From Saprolegnia diclina VS20 (Eukaryota; Oomycota; Saprolegniomycetes; Saprolegniales; Saprolegniaceae): DNA of 64,000 bases. Location of the stretch: assembly GCF_000281045.1 (NCBI RefSeq), contig NW_008246084.1, positions 93,619 to 157,618 on the forward strand. The letters run 5' to 3'. The notes below the pieces were generated by a model. The model had not been told where the DNA came from. It worked only from the letters and a program-made list of their open reading frames with translations, and searched no databases. Positions 22,605 through 32,394 of the stretch are shown here, one piece after another (position 1 is the first letter of the stretch; each line of letters opens with the position of its first letter). A program made the position numbers and the translations under genes.

Positions 22605-22685
22605 GAACACCAATCGTCGAGCAACGACAATACCATATATATATATACAGTATATGGTATTGTCGTTGCTCGACGATTGGTGTTC
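22605..22685. repeat. Perfect 35-bp palindrome with 11-nt loop
   Basis: Left arm 22605-22639, loop 22640-22650, right arm 22651-22685. The arms are exact reverse complements. An (AT)n run precedes the left arm and part of one forms the loop. A transcript would fold into a long hairpin, and the DNA could extrude a cruciform. It could be a small inverted-repeat element, a hairpin RNA source or a 3'-end signal; I cannot choose between these. Confidence 0.9.
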
Positions 22686-22754
22686 GAGCGTGATCACGGC
22701 GCCACGTCAATACAATGATCCAGTCATAAAATGGTTTATCAAATATCACGTTTG

Positions 22755-22784
22755 ATTGGCTCATTTCTTCGCTTTTTGACCAAT
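22755..22784. promoter_or_regulatory. Paired inverted CCAAT boxes
   Basis: ATTGG at 22755-22759 and CCAAT at 22780-22784 face each other, followed by cccgcgcgac. A very similar arrangement occurs at 39743-39774. The CCAAT motif is the core site of the NF-Y factor; its role here is inferred. Confidence 0.4.
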
Positions 22785-23120
22785 CCCGCGCGACAGTCTG
22801 TGCCATCGCCGGTCCTGAGGGCGACCGGTCGACCAACCCTCGTTTGAAAATGAAAGCGCCCCAGCTTGGTCGAGCGATAGAGGACACTATTTAGAGTACA
22901 TAGGGCTATGCCGCGCCGGCGTTTGAGGTGTACAGCTAAAGTTATAAGCCAAAGTGTAGTAGATGCACTTACCACATATAGCCATATCTAACCACATTTA
23001 AAGTAGAATCCAATTTTCTGCGTTTGGAAGGCCTGTAAAGTCATATAGAATCGATGGTTGACGCGCATTGGCAAGGGAAAACTGTGCACCGATGTATAAA
23101 TTTGTCATACCCTCGCTGGT

Positions 23121-23346
23121 GCCGAATGAAGCGGCTCAAGATGTCGGCGATCCGATCTTATTGATTTTCAGGGGGTTGCCTTCAAATAGCGTCATTTGCA
23201 GCGAATTCACATGCGTAGAGAACCTCTCACAGCGTGTGGAGCACCAAACATTGGTACATAAGGCCATCTCTGCATTTGGTCGCGCTATGGACACCCGAAT
23301 GAAGCAGCATTAGATGTCGGCGATCGGAGCATATCGATTCTCAGAG
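23121..23346 (+). repeat. Degenerate direct repeat, two copies about 173 bp apart
   Basis: The block beginning gccgaatgaagcggctcaag (23121) recurs near 23294 as cccgaatgaagcagcattag. Both are followed by atgtcggcgatc and a gattntcag stretch. The copies differ at many sites, so the duplication is old. No gene is evident. Confidence 0.6.
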
Positions 23347-23658
23347 GTTTTGGACCTGGCTGCCTCCTTGTCAGCGATTGCACATGGGTACCATGTGCTC
23401 TACAAGTAGTCCAAGTCCTCAACGCGTCTTGGTGGGTCGCGTCGCAGTCATTTGCTGCACTTGGTGCACAGCCCAGCCAATGCCAGAGAATGACACGGAG
23501 ACTCTGTCTCTTGGATCATTTTGACTTTGGATTTTGCTCGGTCTTTCGCGGAATACCTCTTTAACATTTCGCAAATAGTCCAAGCGAATACACTAAGAGG
23601 CTACTAGAGTGACGATTGAAAGACATCATATTAGCTAGAAATTGGGTCAATGTCGTCG

Positions 23659-24658
23659 CTACAAGAGACTTCGCGTCTGGAAATGCGCATCGAGGGCCAT
23701 TGCGATCTCGACGCGTTTCTCAATGTGGGCGCCATGGGCTGCGTCTTCGTAGATGATTTTGCGCGTCTTGGCGCCCTTGAGGAGACGTGCGAGGATGTCC
23801 GAGTTGTTGGGATGCAAGAGCCGGTCCAGCCGCGCGCCGATGATCAAGATCGGGAACCCGGCCTTGGCGATCGCTCGCAGCCGCGCCGCGCTCATGTGGT
23901 GCCGCAGCACCGCCGAGTACTGGCCGCACATACCTGTCGCTGTCGCCCGGCTGTGGGCGAGACGTTCCCAGTGGTAGTTGTACACGTGAGTGCCGTACGC
24001 GACACCTTCCGCATCCGTGCGGCTGAGGTATTCCTCCGTGTAGAGTACGTGTATCATTTTGGTTGCAATCTCGTGGCGCGAGGTTGAGAAGAGGTTCTTT
24101 GCGAGCTCCCAGTAGCCGCCGAGCTGCATCGGGCGGGGCGTCGCGCCTTGAACAAACCCGGGCGACGTCACAATGAGCCCGAGCGACTTGACGCGCTCAG
24201 GCGCCGCCGACGCAAGCTCCTGCGAGATCATGCCGCCCATGCTACCCACCGACGCTTGGTGACACAGTGCAATGGAGCGCTAGCGCTTACCTCATGCCCA
24301 CGATGTGGGCGTGGTGCCATCCGAGGTGGTCGAGCAGCTGCAGAGCGTCGTTCGCGAGCATCGACGTCGTGTACAGCCCCGACGGGTGGTCCGTGCCGCC
24401 GACGCCACGGTTGTCAAACGTCACGAACTGATACCGACGCGCCGACGGCGAGCTCGGGTCCAGGAGCGTCGCGATCAACGGCAGCCACGCTTCCTTCTCG
24501 GCCATGAGGCCCATGATGAGAAGGACCTTCTCGGCGGCGTCGTCGGCGCCATGGACCGCGTACTCGACCTTGAGCCCGTTCTGCAGCGTCGCGTGGCGCA
24601 CGTCCGCGTACATGGCGATCGTCGCCGCCGGGCGGAAGAGCTCGACGTCCGTGGGCAT
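23659..24658 (-). CDS. Alpha/beta-hydrolase
   Basis: Minus-strand exons 24658-24291 and 24241-23659 (49-nt intron in the nucleophile Ser codon) give 316 aa. The first exon is 368 nt, as in two other copies. Motifs: IMGLMAEKEAW, DNRGVGGTDHP, G-M-S-M-G-G, acid in GARLDRLLHP. The His block is AAHGAHIE, with Ala in place of the usual Ser/Thr-Gly before it. It is inverted relative to copies two to four and is separated from them by 2.6 kb. Confidence 0.92.
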
Positions 24659-25444
24659 GGCTGGATTGCGCTATGCGGCAAATAACCAAACGCGCCATGC
24701 CGTTGCAGTATCCGTGCTGGAAGGTGCACTGTCGTGCCCCGGGGCACAAAGGCTAGACACACGCAACTGTCATCAAGCAAACGCGCACGACCTGGAAGTA
24801 TGCGCCGAGCACGACCGTAAGGGCAGCGAGATGCCCATGGCGTTTCTATTGTCCATACGCACACGGCTTTATAGCTGTTCGCAATGGAGGTCGCTCAAGG
24901 AACCCGTCCGATTGGCGCAAGAGACCTGAGCAGTGCGATGTTGTGCGACCGACTCTTCATGGACCACGGGCGCATGGATACGACTAGAGTGACGACAACA
25001 CCCGTCATCTACGGCGCGCGACGACTCGTGCCATCAACAGACGCATGCAAAAACGCGTCTCTGGGCTCGGAAGGATAACCCTACCCGCGATTCGAGCTCG
25101 GCGTCCTTGGCGTCTGGACGAGAGGTATTGCGTCCGCCAAAAAGCTTGGCACCGAAACCTGGTACAAGGATAGCCCTTGTGTTGCTGCAGAGAACCAAGA
25201 CGTATACAGCGTCCTCTATGTCTTTTGCATTGGTTGGTCATGACGGCCCCTAACATCCTATGGAACAGGGGACCGAAAAGCCAACGTCGCGGGCGAAATC
25301 GAGGTACGGAGCGCACACATCTTTAGAGCGGGAAAGGACCATAGAATCCTAGCGTTTGGTCGTCAATCAAAGGACGTTCTACACCAATACACTCCCTAAT
25401 GCATATATATTGTTGAGATTCATCCACCTAAAAATACCCGACGC
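24659..25444. other. Divergent intergenic region
   Basis: About 790 bp between the ATG of the fifth hydrolase and the ATG of the ubiquitin-like gene. It must hold both promoters. No convincing gene; open frames are short and unrelated to any family I know. Confidence 0.5.
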
Positions 25445-26775
25445 ATGCCGGTCAAGCAGGTCAAGGTCGGCGCCCGCCTCGTGCAAGAGATGACTGTGTA
25501 CGTGAGCACGTGCCAAGAGTCGCGCACCGACAAGTTTACGACGCGCGTCTCCAAGCTCGCGACGATCGAGACGCTCCAGGCGTTCCTCGTCGAGCAGTGG
25601 CGCATCGCCAAGCACAAGCTCGCGACCGTTCCGATCTCGGAGCACATTTTCAGCTTTCAAGGACGCATCCTGCGTCACGACGCCCACCTCGACATTTACT
25701 GTACAACCAAGTCCACACAGTACAAGACAATAATGTTCACGTAGACGTTGGGAACGGTGACACGATCTTTCTGCGTCTGCCGGGCCACGGCCCCGTGACG
25801 ACACCGTGGGCCATGTCCACGAGCGAGCTCCGGGAAGCACTTCAAGACCGGCGCGCGTACCGTCCAAATCTGCTGCCCGAGCAGCTCGTACGCCGTCGCC
25901 TTTGATAAGAGAGATGGCTATGGATGGTTGGCGTTAGATGTACCAGCTCCAGCACCTTTTACAGCGCGAGAGTCGACTGGAACGGCTTCAGAAAGCCACC
26001 AAACGTGGCGCCACAGAGGACGTCAAGCGCATCACACAAGAGCTGCGCGAGCTCGACGCGGAAGAAGCGGCGCGCGCAATCGCAACGAGCTCGGCGCTGC
26101 CATCGCGCCCGGCGTCCATCAAATGGCCGCACCCGCCGAGTCTCCGGCGCACGGTCTTCTTCTCGCTCTCGGCGCTCGAGCGCAGCTACCAGTCGATCCC
26201 ACGGGACGTGTTTGAGCCGGGTATTTTCCTCCTGGACGCGCGCCGGGACTGGGTCTTTGCCAAACACAGTAGCCTCCAGAAACAACTATTCGACTACAAG
26301 TACATGGCGTACGAGAAGGACTTTTTGGACATGGTCGTCTTCAAGGAAGAGGCCAACCTCGTCTTTTGGTTCCAAGTATATTTCGACTACACGAGCCGAC
26401 TAACTAACTATAGTTTGTGGTAGCCCGAGCACAGTCTCGCAGCGCTCTCGACGTTCGTCTCCAATCTTGTCGACCCGTCGACGATGCGCAAGTATGAGCC
26501 GTTGATGCTGGAAGTGCCTAAGTGGCTCACGCTCGGCGGTCACAACGGCTGGGAAGGCAAGCCGCGCCGCGACGGTCGAAAGGTTCAAGCCCACCTCAAA
26601 CCAGTTTTTACGGCGTACTTTCAAATCTGGTATCGATTGCAATCTGGTCATGTGCACTACATCTAGGAGCATCCAGCGCATTGTGACCAACTTGGAGTCC
26701 GAGAGCTTTGATGTGATCGCGATCAAGGAGATGCTTGTGCAGGCCAACCCGAGCCTCCTCTTTGCCAGCGACTAG
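25445..26775 (+). CDS. Protein with N-terminal ubiquitin-like fold and central coiled coil
   Basis: Exons 25445-25700, 25745-25887, 25938-26375, 26424-26629 and 26667-26775 give 383 aa. Introns are 44, 50, 48 and 37 nt, and the third contains a CTAACTAAC branch-site-like motif. The last intron is unusually short, so its donor is the least certain. The first 110 residues resemble a ubiquitin-like fold: a strand-helix-strand order, then FSFQGRILRHDAHLDIY and GDTIFLRLPG, which parallel the 'F.GK.L.D...L..Y' and 'L.L..R..G' blocks of ubiquitin. A charged coiled coil follows (ERLQKATKRGATEDVKRI) and a C-terminal helical part. I do not recognise the full architecture. Confidence 0.75.
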
Positions 26776-26821
26776 AAAAAGGATTGACTAATTAGCAAGA
26801 AAACAGGTAGTCGAAGAGTCG

Positions 26822-27824
26822 CTAGGCTGAGAGGACGACGACGCGGAGCGCGGCAGTGACGCAGACGAGCACCACAAGCACGCACACGTCATCAAAGAGC
26901 TTTTTGCCCATGCGAAGAATGTCACGGAGCATCGGCACCTGGCTGAGCACCATCTTCATGATCATGCCCGAGTCGTCGGCTTCGTGGTCGCCTGTCACGG
27001 GGACACCCACGATGCTGCGGGCGACCTTGAAGAGCACAGAGAAGAGGAGGCGAATCGCGACGGGGAAGAGCATGAGCGGCGGGTGCGAAAACGACGGCAG
27101 GAACCAGCTCGAGGACGCTGGCGCAACGCTGTCACCACGAGCCAGCGACGCTTGGATGTGGTCGAGGATCGTCACGTCCATCTAGCATGCAACATGAGGG
27201 ATTGGAGAAGTACATAGTAACAAGTACCTGGTCGCGCTCGAGCTGCTGCTTGACCGACTCAATCGGGATGCCCTGCGCGAGGAGCGCCTGGACGGCGGCG
27301 TACTGTGGGTTAGAGAGCACCGACGCGGTGAGGCCTTCGAGGTCCAGCGTCAGCCCGACGACGATCGCGGCAATGAGAATCACGAGGAGCGCGCCCGTTT
27401 GCTCCATCTTGAACATGGTCACGTCGCGCGAGTAGTTGGACTTGGCCGTGTCTGCGGTGCGCGTCGGCGCCTGGACGGCCGTGGTCGTCGGCGTGGTCGA
27501 GGTCGTTGCCGCCGTCGCTGGCGTCTCGGGTTCATTTTCCTTCTCGACATTACCAAGGCGCTCGGCGACCTTTTCTTGCTGCTTGGCCTTTCGCAGCGCA
27601 GCGTCGCGGCGGCGCTGGGCGGGGTCCACGCGCACGGAGGGCATCACGAGCTCCTTGGTCGCCGCCTCTTCGTTCTCGAGCTCCTTCGCCATCTCTTCGA
27701 GCGTGTCATGGGCTGGGTCCTTGGCGGGCGCGAGCGACCCCGTCTGCCCCGTCACGTACTTGAGACGCTTCTCTTGGCTTGCGAGGATGCGGGCGCGGCG
27801 CTGGGCTCGGGCGTCGTCGGCCAT
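26822..27824 (-). CDS. GET2/CAMLG-like tail-anchored-protein receptor subunit
   Basis: Minus-strand exons 27824-27228 and 27181-26822 (46-nt intron) give 318 aa. The N-terminus is RRARILASQEKRLKYVTG, close to the RRERILA...R...I.G motif by which Get2 and CAMLG bind the Get3/TRC40 ATPase. A charged cytosolic linker follows, then three hydrophobic segments near residues 143-162, 235-257 and 298-316. The layout of a long N-terminal cytosolic arm and three membrane spans matches Get2/CAMLG. It would sit in the ER membrane and receive tail-anchored proteins. The assignment rests on motif and topology, not on overall identity. The gene is convergent with the ubiquitin-like gene (46 bp apart). Confidence 0.7.
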
Positions 27825-27850
27825 TGTCGGCTTTGTGGACGTCGGGATTA

Positions 27851-27860
27851 TGACCAATCA
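27851..27860 (-). promoter_or_regulatory. CCAAT box upstream of the GET2-like gene
   Basis: CCAAT at 27854-27858 (tgaccaatca), about 30 bp upstream of the chosen ATG on the minus strand. The GACCAATC/GATTGGTC form recurs upstream of several other genes in this window. Confidence 0.4.
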
Positions 27861-28809
27861 CAGCGCTGGGCAGCCGCAACAAAATGGCTAAACCCACCGC
27901 ACTTGAGCCCCCAGTGGACGGCTGCACGGTGACGTTTTCGACATGACCGCCATGAACGCAGAGCACAATGTACAGAATGCAGTCTATATACCTAATCGCG
28001 CCTGTGCGATGAAGGGTAGCGCGGTCGAGACCGGTGGCAAGGTTCAAAGTGGCGTGATTTTAGCTGCAGAGAGAAGTCATGGTGGCACTGCTCCTTGCAC
28101 TTTGAAGCCGCGTGGCATGCACCCTAGGGCAGAATCCGCATTGTGTCCAGATCTAGTCTCGCGCATCACGCATGGCCAATGGTTCTGGAACGGTCCCGGC
28201 AGTGTCGACCACAAGAATGCTCGGCCGAACGATCAACCACACTCCTTGCCACTTCAACCGCGCCGATCCCGAGGTAGCACGGCAAATTGGTTCTGTGAAA
28301 TGGTGCGTCACCAACTGCGGAGTAATGACCGTGCCTGGCTATACGATAGCTTACCCGTGCCAGATGCGGCGAGCACCGTAGTAGCTCTCACGTCAACCTT
28401 CCACGTCAGCCAAAGCTTTTCTTGGCGACCGCTTTGCATCTGATCAAACGCACGACCCTCGTACTACCGTCGTCTCGCTTCTGGGTCGTTCGTCTGGGTT
28501 GGTACCAGATCCAAGCTTCTGCCCAGCAACTCAGATACAACACAATCCGAGAACGAAACCCAGATTGCATTGAGATTACGGCAAACTGAGCTGGCTAACG
28601 GCAGTGTCGGCGCAGTCATCTACAAAGAGAATACGAGATGAGATGAGTGAGCGACAAAGATTGAGAGGGGTTGGCAGCAGCACGGCGCGACGAAGATGCG
28701 CGTCCAAGATGCGAGCGCATCGGACGGGTCGCAGAAGACGGCGCGTGCTGCTGCCAAGGTTAAATAGTCGTGTTGTTTTTGTGGGTTTCTTCTACTGTAC
28801 GGGACTGGC
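27861..28809. other. Intergenic region
   Basis: About 950 bp between the GET2-like gene start and the stop of the next minus-strand gene. Frames of 166 and 69 codons exist but have no recognisable domain or consistent codon pattern. I see no supported gene. Confidence 0.5.
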
Positions 28810-30432
28810 TCACGCAAGGTCGAGCATCGCATCGAAGCGATCGTCTGAGAGGGACTGGATCTGTTTGTTCCAGTGGAGCTTGGCGTTGTCGTGCAGCGCC
28901 GACGAGACCATGTCGAGCAACGTCTTGTCGCGCGACAAGAAGAGGTGCTGCAGCTGCATGTCGTCGCAGAGGCCGCCGGCCTCGCGCGCCACGAGCACAT
29001 GTGGCGACAAAATGCAGAGGCGGATGCGGTTGAACGCATCGAAGACCGCCTTGGGAAAATGCTCGAGGTACACATTGGCCGACGCCAGTTGCACGAGCTG
29101 CACCGCGAGGAGGCGGAGGAAGAGCAGCTGCCGCGACGTGCACCGGGCAGGCCACCGCCGCAGCAAGCAGCCCAAGAGAAAGTCGAGGCTGTGGTGCGGC
29201 GACGCCTTGGTCAGCGCCGTCAAGGTCGACACAAGGGCCTTGACGGTGGGGTTGGACCCGAGGTTGGCGCTGCCCGAGAAGGACGAGTCGCCAGGGTACT
29301 TGTCGTTGGGCGAGACCGTCGAGAGCGACCACGATCGGCAAAACATCGACAGCGACCGCTTGGCGCTTTCGTAGACCGCCACGTCATCGTCGCTCGAGGC
29401 AAGGCCGTCGTCTTCCATATCGTCAAACATGGTTTCCTGGCTTTGCACCGAGAGGTCGTGCTGGAAGCGGACGAGGTGGCCGAGGAGATTGACGATGCCC
29501 TCCATCGAGAGGCCTGAGGGCGACGATGCTTGGAGGTTGTAGAGCTCAATGCCGACAGCTTCGATTGCGTTGAGAATGTCAAAGCGCAGACCCGGCACCG
29601 TGTCGTAGATGGCGAGCAGGATGTCGGTGTGCGCGGCGATCGCACGCGCGTCTTTGATCTTCATGAACTCGTACGTGATGTGCTGGACAAGGCTTGCGTT
29701 GATGTACATTTGAACCAGCTTGGTTGCCGGTGTGAACGGCGCGGGCAGCTCCGTCTCTTCCGTGTGCAGCTGGAGGAGCCGCGCCGAGAGGTGCTGCTGG
29801 AAAGCGACAAGGTCCATGGTTTGACCGGGCTTGCCGGGCGAGCGCGACACGACGAGGTTGCGGTTGAGCTCCGAGAGAACGTCGATGCGCGGGAGGAGCG
29901 CAGTCATGAGCTCGAGCATGAGCTGCTCCCAGGCCATCTCGCGGAGCATCTGCGACGTCGTGAGCGGCTTGGTCTTGAGCGACTTCTTGTGCAACTTCTT
30001 CGACTTGCGGCCGAGCGAGCCGAACGAGCCGTAGTCGCTGCTCGGGCTCGGCGACATGCTGCATGGCGACCCGCCGAGCTCAAACTCTTGCGGCGTGAGC
30101 ACCTGGCCCTTGTCGTTGAAGAGCTTGGCGCACTCAAAAATCGTAATGTTGCGGCGCTTCTCGTCCGGCGACGAGGCCTCGGCAGCGTGTAGCTTGGGCA
30201 CGTCGACGGCGAAGAAGTCCTTCTTGAGCACATGCGGTTTGGGCTCGCGTCTCTTCTCCTTAGGCGAGATGGTCGCGAACGAGTGCGCCGTGAGCGGGTG
30301 TGTCGGGACGTTCATCGCGCTCTTCTTCTTGGCGACGGCCTTCATGCGCAGCTTGCGCATGTTCTTCTGCATGAGGAAGTCCAGGTCCGCTTCCGCGTCC
30401 ATGGAGCGGGCTTCGTCAGTGCGAGGGGTCAT
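28810..30432 (-). CDS. Conserved-looking hypothetical protein, 540 aa
   Basis: A single exon. The ATG at 30432 (MTPRTDEARS) is the first in frame; the frame is open further upstream without a better start. The N-terminal 160 residues are basic and low in order (KNMRKLRMKAVAKKKS). A Ser/Lys-rich linker follows, then a long helical region from about residue 165 to the end, rich in Leu and resembling HEAT/ARM-type helices (LREMAWEQLMLELMTALLPR; LHWNKQIQSLSDDRFDAML). An acidic stretch (DDMEDDGLASSDDDVA) breaks the helical region. I cannot name the family. It could be a scaffold protein; this is only a reading of composition. Confidence 0.75.
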   Translation of the reverse strand: MTPRTDEARSMDAEADLDFLMQKNMRKLRMKAVAKKKSAMNVPTHPLTAHSFATISPKEKRREPKPHVLKKDFFAVDVPKLHAAEASSPDEKRRNITIFECAKLFNDKGQVLTPQEFELGGSPCSMSPSPSSDYGSFGSLGRKSKKLHKKSLKTKPLTTSQMLREMAWEQLMLELMTALLPRIDVLSELNRNLVVSRSPGKPGQTMDLVAFQQHLSARLLQLHTEETELPAPFTPATKLVQMYINASLVQHITYEFMKIKDARAIAAHTDILLAIYDTVPGLRFDILNAIEAVGIELYNLQASSPSGLSMEGIVNLLGHLVRFQHDLSVQSQETMFDDMEDDGLASSDDDVAVYESAKRSLSMFCRSWSLSTVSPNDKYPGDSSFSGSANLGSNPTVKALVSTLTALTKASPHHSLDFLLGCLLRRWPARCTSRQLLFLRLLAVQLVQLASANVYLEHFPKAVFDAFNRIRLCILSPHVLVAREAGGLCDDMQLQHLFLSRDKTLLDMVSSALHDNAKLHWNKQIQSLSDDRFDAMLDLA

Positions 30433-31812
30433 CGAGGTCGGATGTCGATGCAGGAAGAGATGCTGGGATCTTCGCTGGCAGGCGTGGTGAAAATGAAAAA
30501 TGAAAATTTGCGCAAAAAACCGTGCCGCAACTCTCTTGGAGTTTGTATACCACACGCTGCATGGCCAGTTTCACATCGTATTTTTTTAAACGCAACAAAA
30601 ACCCTCCAGGATTCGAAGCCCACAACATGGCACTGGATTCCACCAATGAAACGCCGTCGTTAGGATTTCGCGGTGTGGGATTGGTCACAATCCGAAGTCA
30701 CAAGAATCTTCTTCCTCGGCGAACCGGAGCGTCGTCGCCTCTCTCAGTATGCATTACCTCTCATTATCCATCTTTAGAAAATAGTATTTGCCCCCCAAAT
30801 GCCTCTTTCAACCGATATACTGCGAAATTGAATATTGAAACCAGATTCGTCATCCAGGTTGCGCATGGATTATTAAGTGTGCCCGAGATGCGACACCAGA
30901 CTTCAAATTAATTTCCATGGCGTCATATGGTGATACTGAAACCAAGTTTATCGACGCCGAGACGAATAAAAAACTTGAGGCGCGCATCCCGGCGAATTAA
31001 AATTGTTGACCAATACCGCGGCGCACGACCCGGGATGACGCAACACACTTTTTGTATTATTATAATATTTTTGAATTTAAATAATTTGGTTTTGAGCAGA
31101 AAAAAGCGACGCTGTCGTGCTGCCAAGTCATTTGAGCTAAAAATAGAAAGCGTCTTAGAGTTTGTATGCCGACCGGGACATGTGGGTGCCTTCAACTTGA
31201 ATCTGGGATATTCAAACAGCTTGCGCCGCGGACCCACCTCTTGATATTTGTATGTGGCCCAACATTCGAACCTGAATCTTGCTTCGGAGAAAGATCGCGC
31301 ATGGCCATCGACGAACTGCAATGTGAAAAGGTCGAACTGCAACGGCTTCCGACGCCCCGAGCGCCCCAAAGTGCCAACACGGCGGCTTTTGTGGCATGAA
31401 AATGTTGCTGTGGCTACTCGCTTCCATGCCAGCAGCCCCAGCGATCATCCCTTCGAACCAGGTCTTTCTTTTCTCTCGATAAGATCTTGGCGTAGTGTCT
31501 ATCATTCTATGCGGATGCGTCCACGAGTCCACCGCGGACGTCCCAAGCGCGAATGCGTTTCCTTGTGACGTGCGCACAGAGGCGAGGCGTCGCGACTCGA
31601 AGGTAATGCTTTGACCGACAGCATTTTTCTGCTGCGAAGAAGTACAGTCTTTGCCGACACTCTGCAGACACGTCGATCTCGCGCGCCCAGCTTCCGCCTC
31701 TTTCCAGTGCTATCGAACGTTAGGGTTGAGGTATGCGAGCTTCTAGATTTGAGGTGAAATCGTTGGTAAATAACGCACTGTGTATTACTAAAGATATACA
31801 CACGACAGTGTA
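30433..31812. other. Long intergenic region with AT-rich island
   Basis: About 1.4 kb without a supported gene. 31050-31100 is strongly AT-rich (runs of TATTATTATAAT type), in contrast with the GC-rich genes on both sides. Short frames on both strands overlap each other. ATTGG near 30678 may belong to the promoter of the gene ending at 28810. Confidence 0.5.
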
Positions 31813-32394
31813 CTAGACGAGCAAGATCGACTGCAACAACTGCACGTCGTCGTCCGTCCACGCATCGTTGGGTGGCGTCTCGGTCGGCGCGCTGGCAAAC
31901 ACGTCGCGTCGAACGATGTGCGCTGGAGCCGGCAATTTACTGCTCGGTGCCACCGCGTCTGCCCACTCGAAGGACTTGGTCACAATCTTGTTGCCGCGCA
32001 AGAGCCCGGACATCTCGCTAAGCACAGGAGAGATGTTGCTATCATCGCTAGGCTTGGTGCAGAGAGGACTGCTAAAGGCGAGTGGGTACGACGGCAACAC
32101 TGGCGCCGTCGAGAGAGCCATGGGCACGAGACTCAGCGGGTTGAGCACATGCAGCGTCGGGTTGAGCAACTGCTGCGCAATCGCGACCTGCTTCTTTAGC
32201 AGCGCTTTTCGCTCGGACCGCTCCTTCCGTCGAACAGCGTGCACCGACTGGTACTTGCGGTCGCTCCGGCGCTGGATCGTGTTCTGCTTGAGCCGGTGCT
32301 CTTCGCAGAGCGAGTGAACTTCGCCATTGCGCTTCCGCGTCCGCTCCTTGAAGCACTTGCCCGTCTTGTATTGACACTTGAGGTCTGCGCTCAT
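31813..32394 (-). CDS. Small protein with N-terminal Cys/His cluster of a type common in oomycetes
   Basis: A single exon of 193 aa. The first 60 residues hold the pattern C-x5-GKC-x5-R-x-RNGE-H-x-LC-x2-HR-x-KQN-x2-QR-x-D. I recall this from many short oomycete hypothetical proteins, where the block starts the protein and is followed by a variable region. The Cys and His spacing suggests a small metal-binding fold. A Lys/Arg-rich stretch follows, then a low-complexity middle and an acidic end (DAWTDDDVQLLQSILLV). DNA binding or a nuclear role is possible but not shown. Confidence 0.78.
   Translation of the reverse strand: MSADLKCQYKTGKCFKERTRKRNGEVHSLCEEHRLKQNTIQRRSDRKYQSVHAVRRKERSERKALLKKQVAIAQQLLNPTLHVLNPLSLVPMALSTAPVLPSYPLAFSSPLCTKPSDDSNISPVLSEMSGLLRGNKIVTKSFEWADAVAPSSKLPAPAHIVRRDVFASAPTETPPNDAWTDDDVQLLQSILLV

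Larger units (their letters stand above)
22508..23658. other. AT-rich intergenic region with palindrome, CCAAT pair and degenerate direct repeat
   Basis: This 1.15-kb gap lies between the basic gene and the convergent fifth hydrolase. It has (AT)n tracts, a perfect 35-bp palindrome (22605-22685), an inverted CCAAT pair (22755-22784) and two similar blocks starting near 23121 and 23294. I see no protein-coding gene. Confidence 0.6.

Noticed and set aside
27943-28443. Plus-strand open frame of 166 codons
   Set aside because: Mixed composition, no domain, no ATG context or CCAAT nearby, and overlapping frames of similar length. It is more likely chance than a gene.
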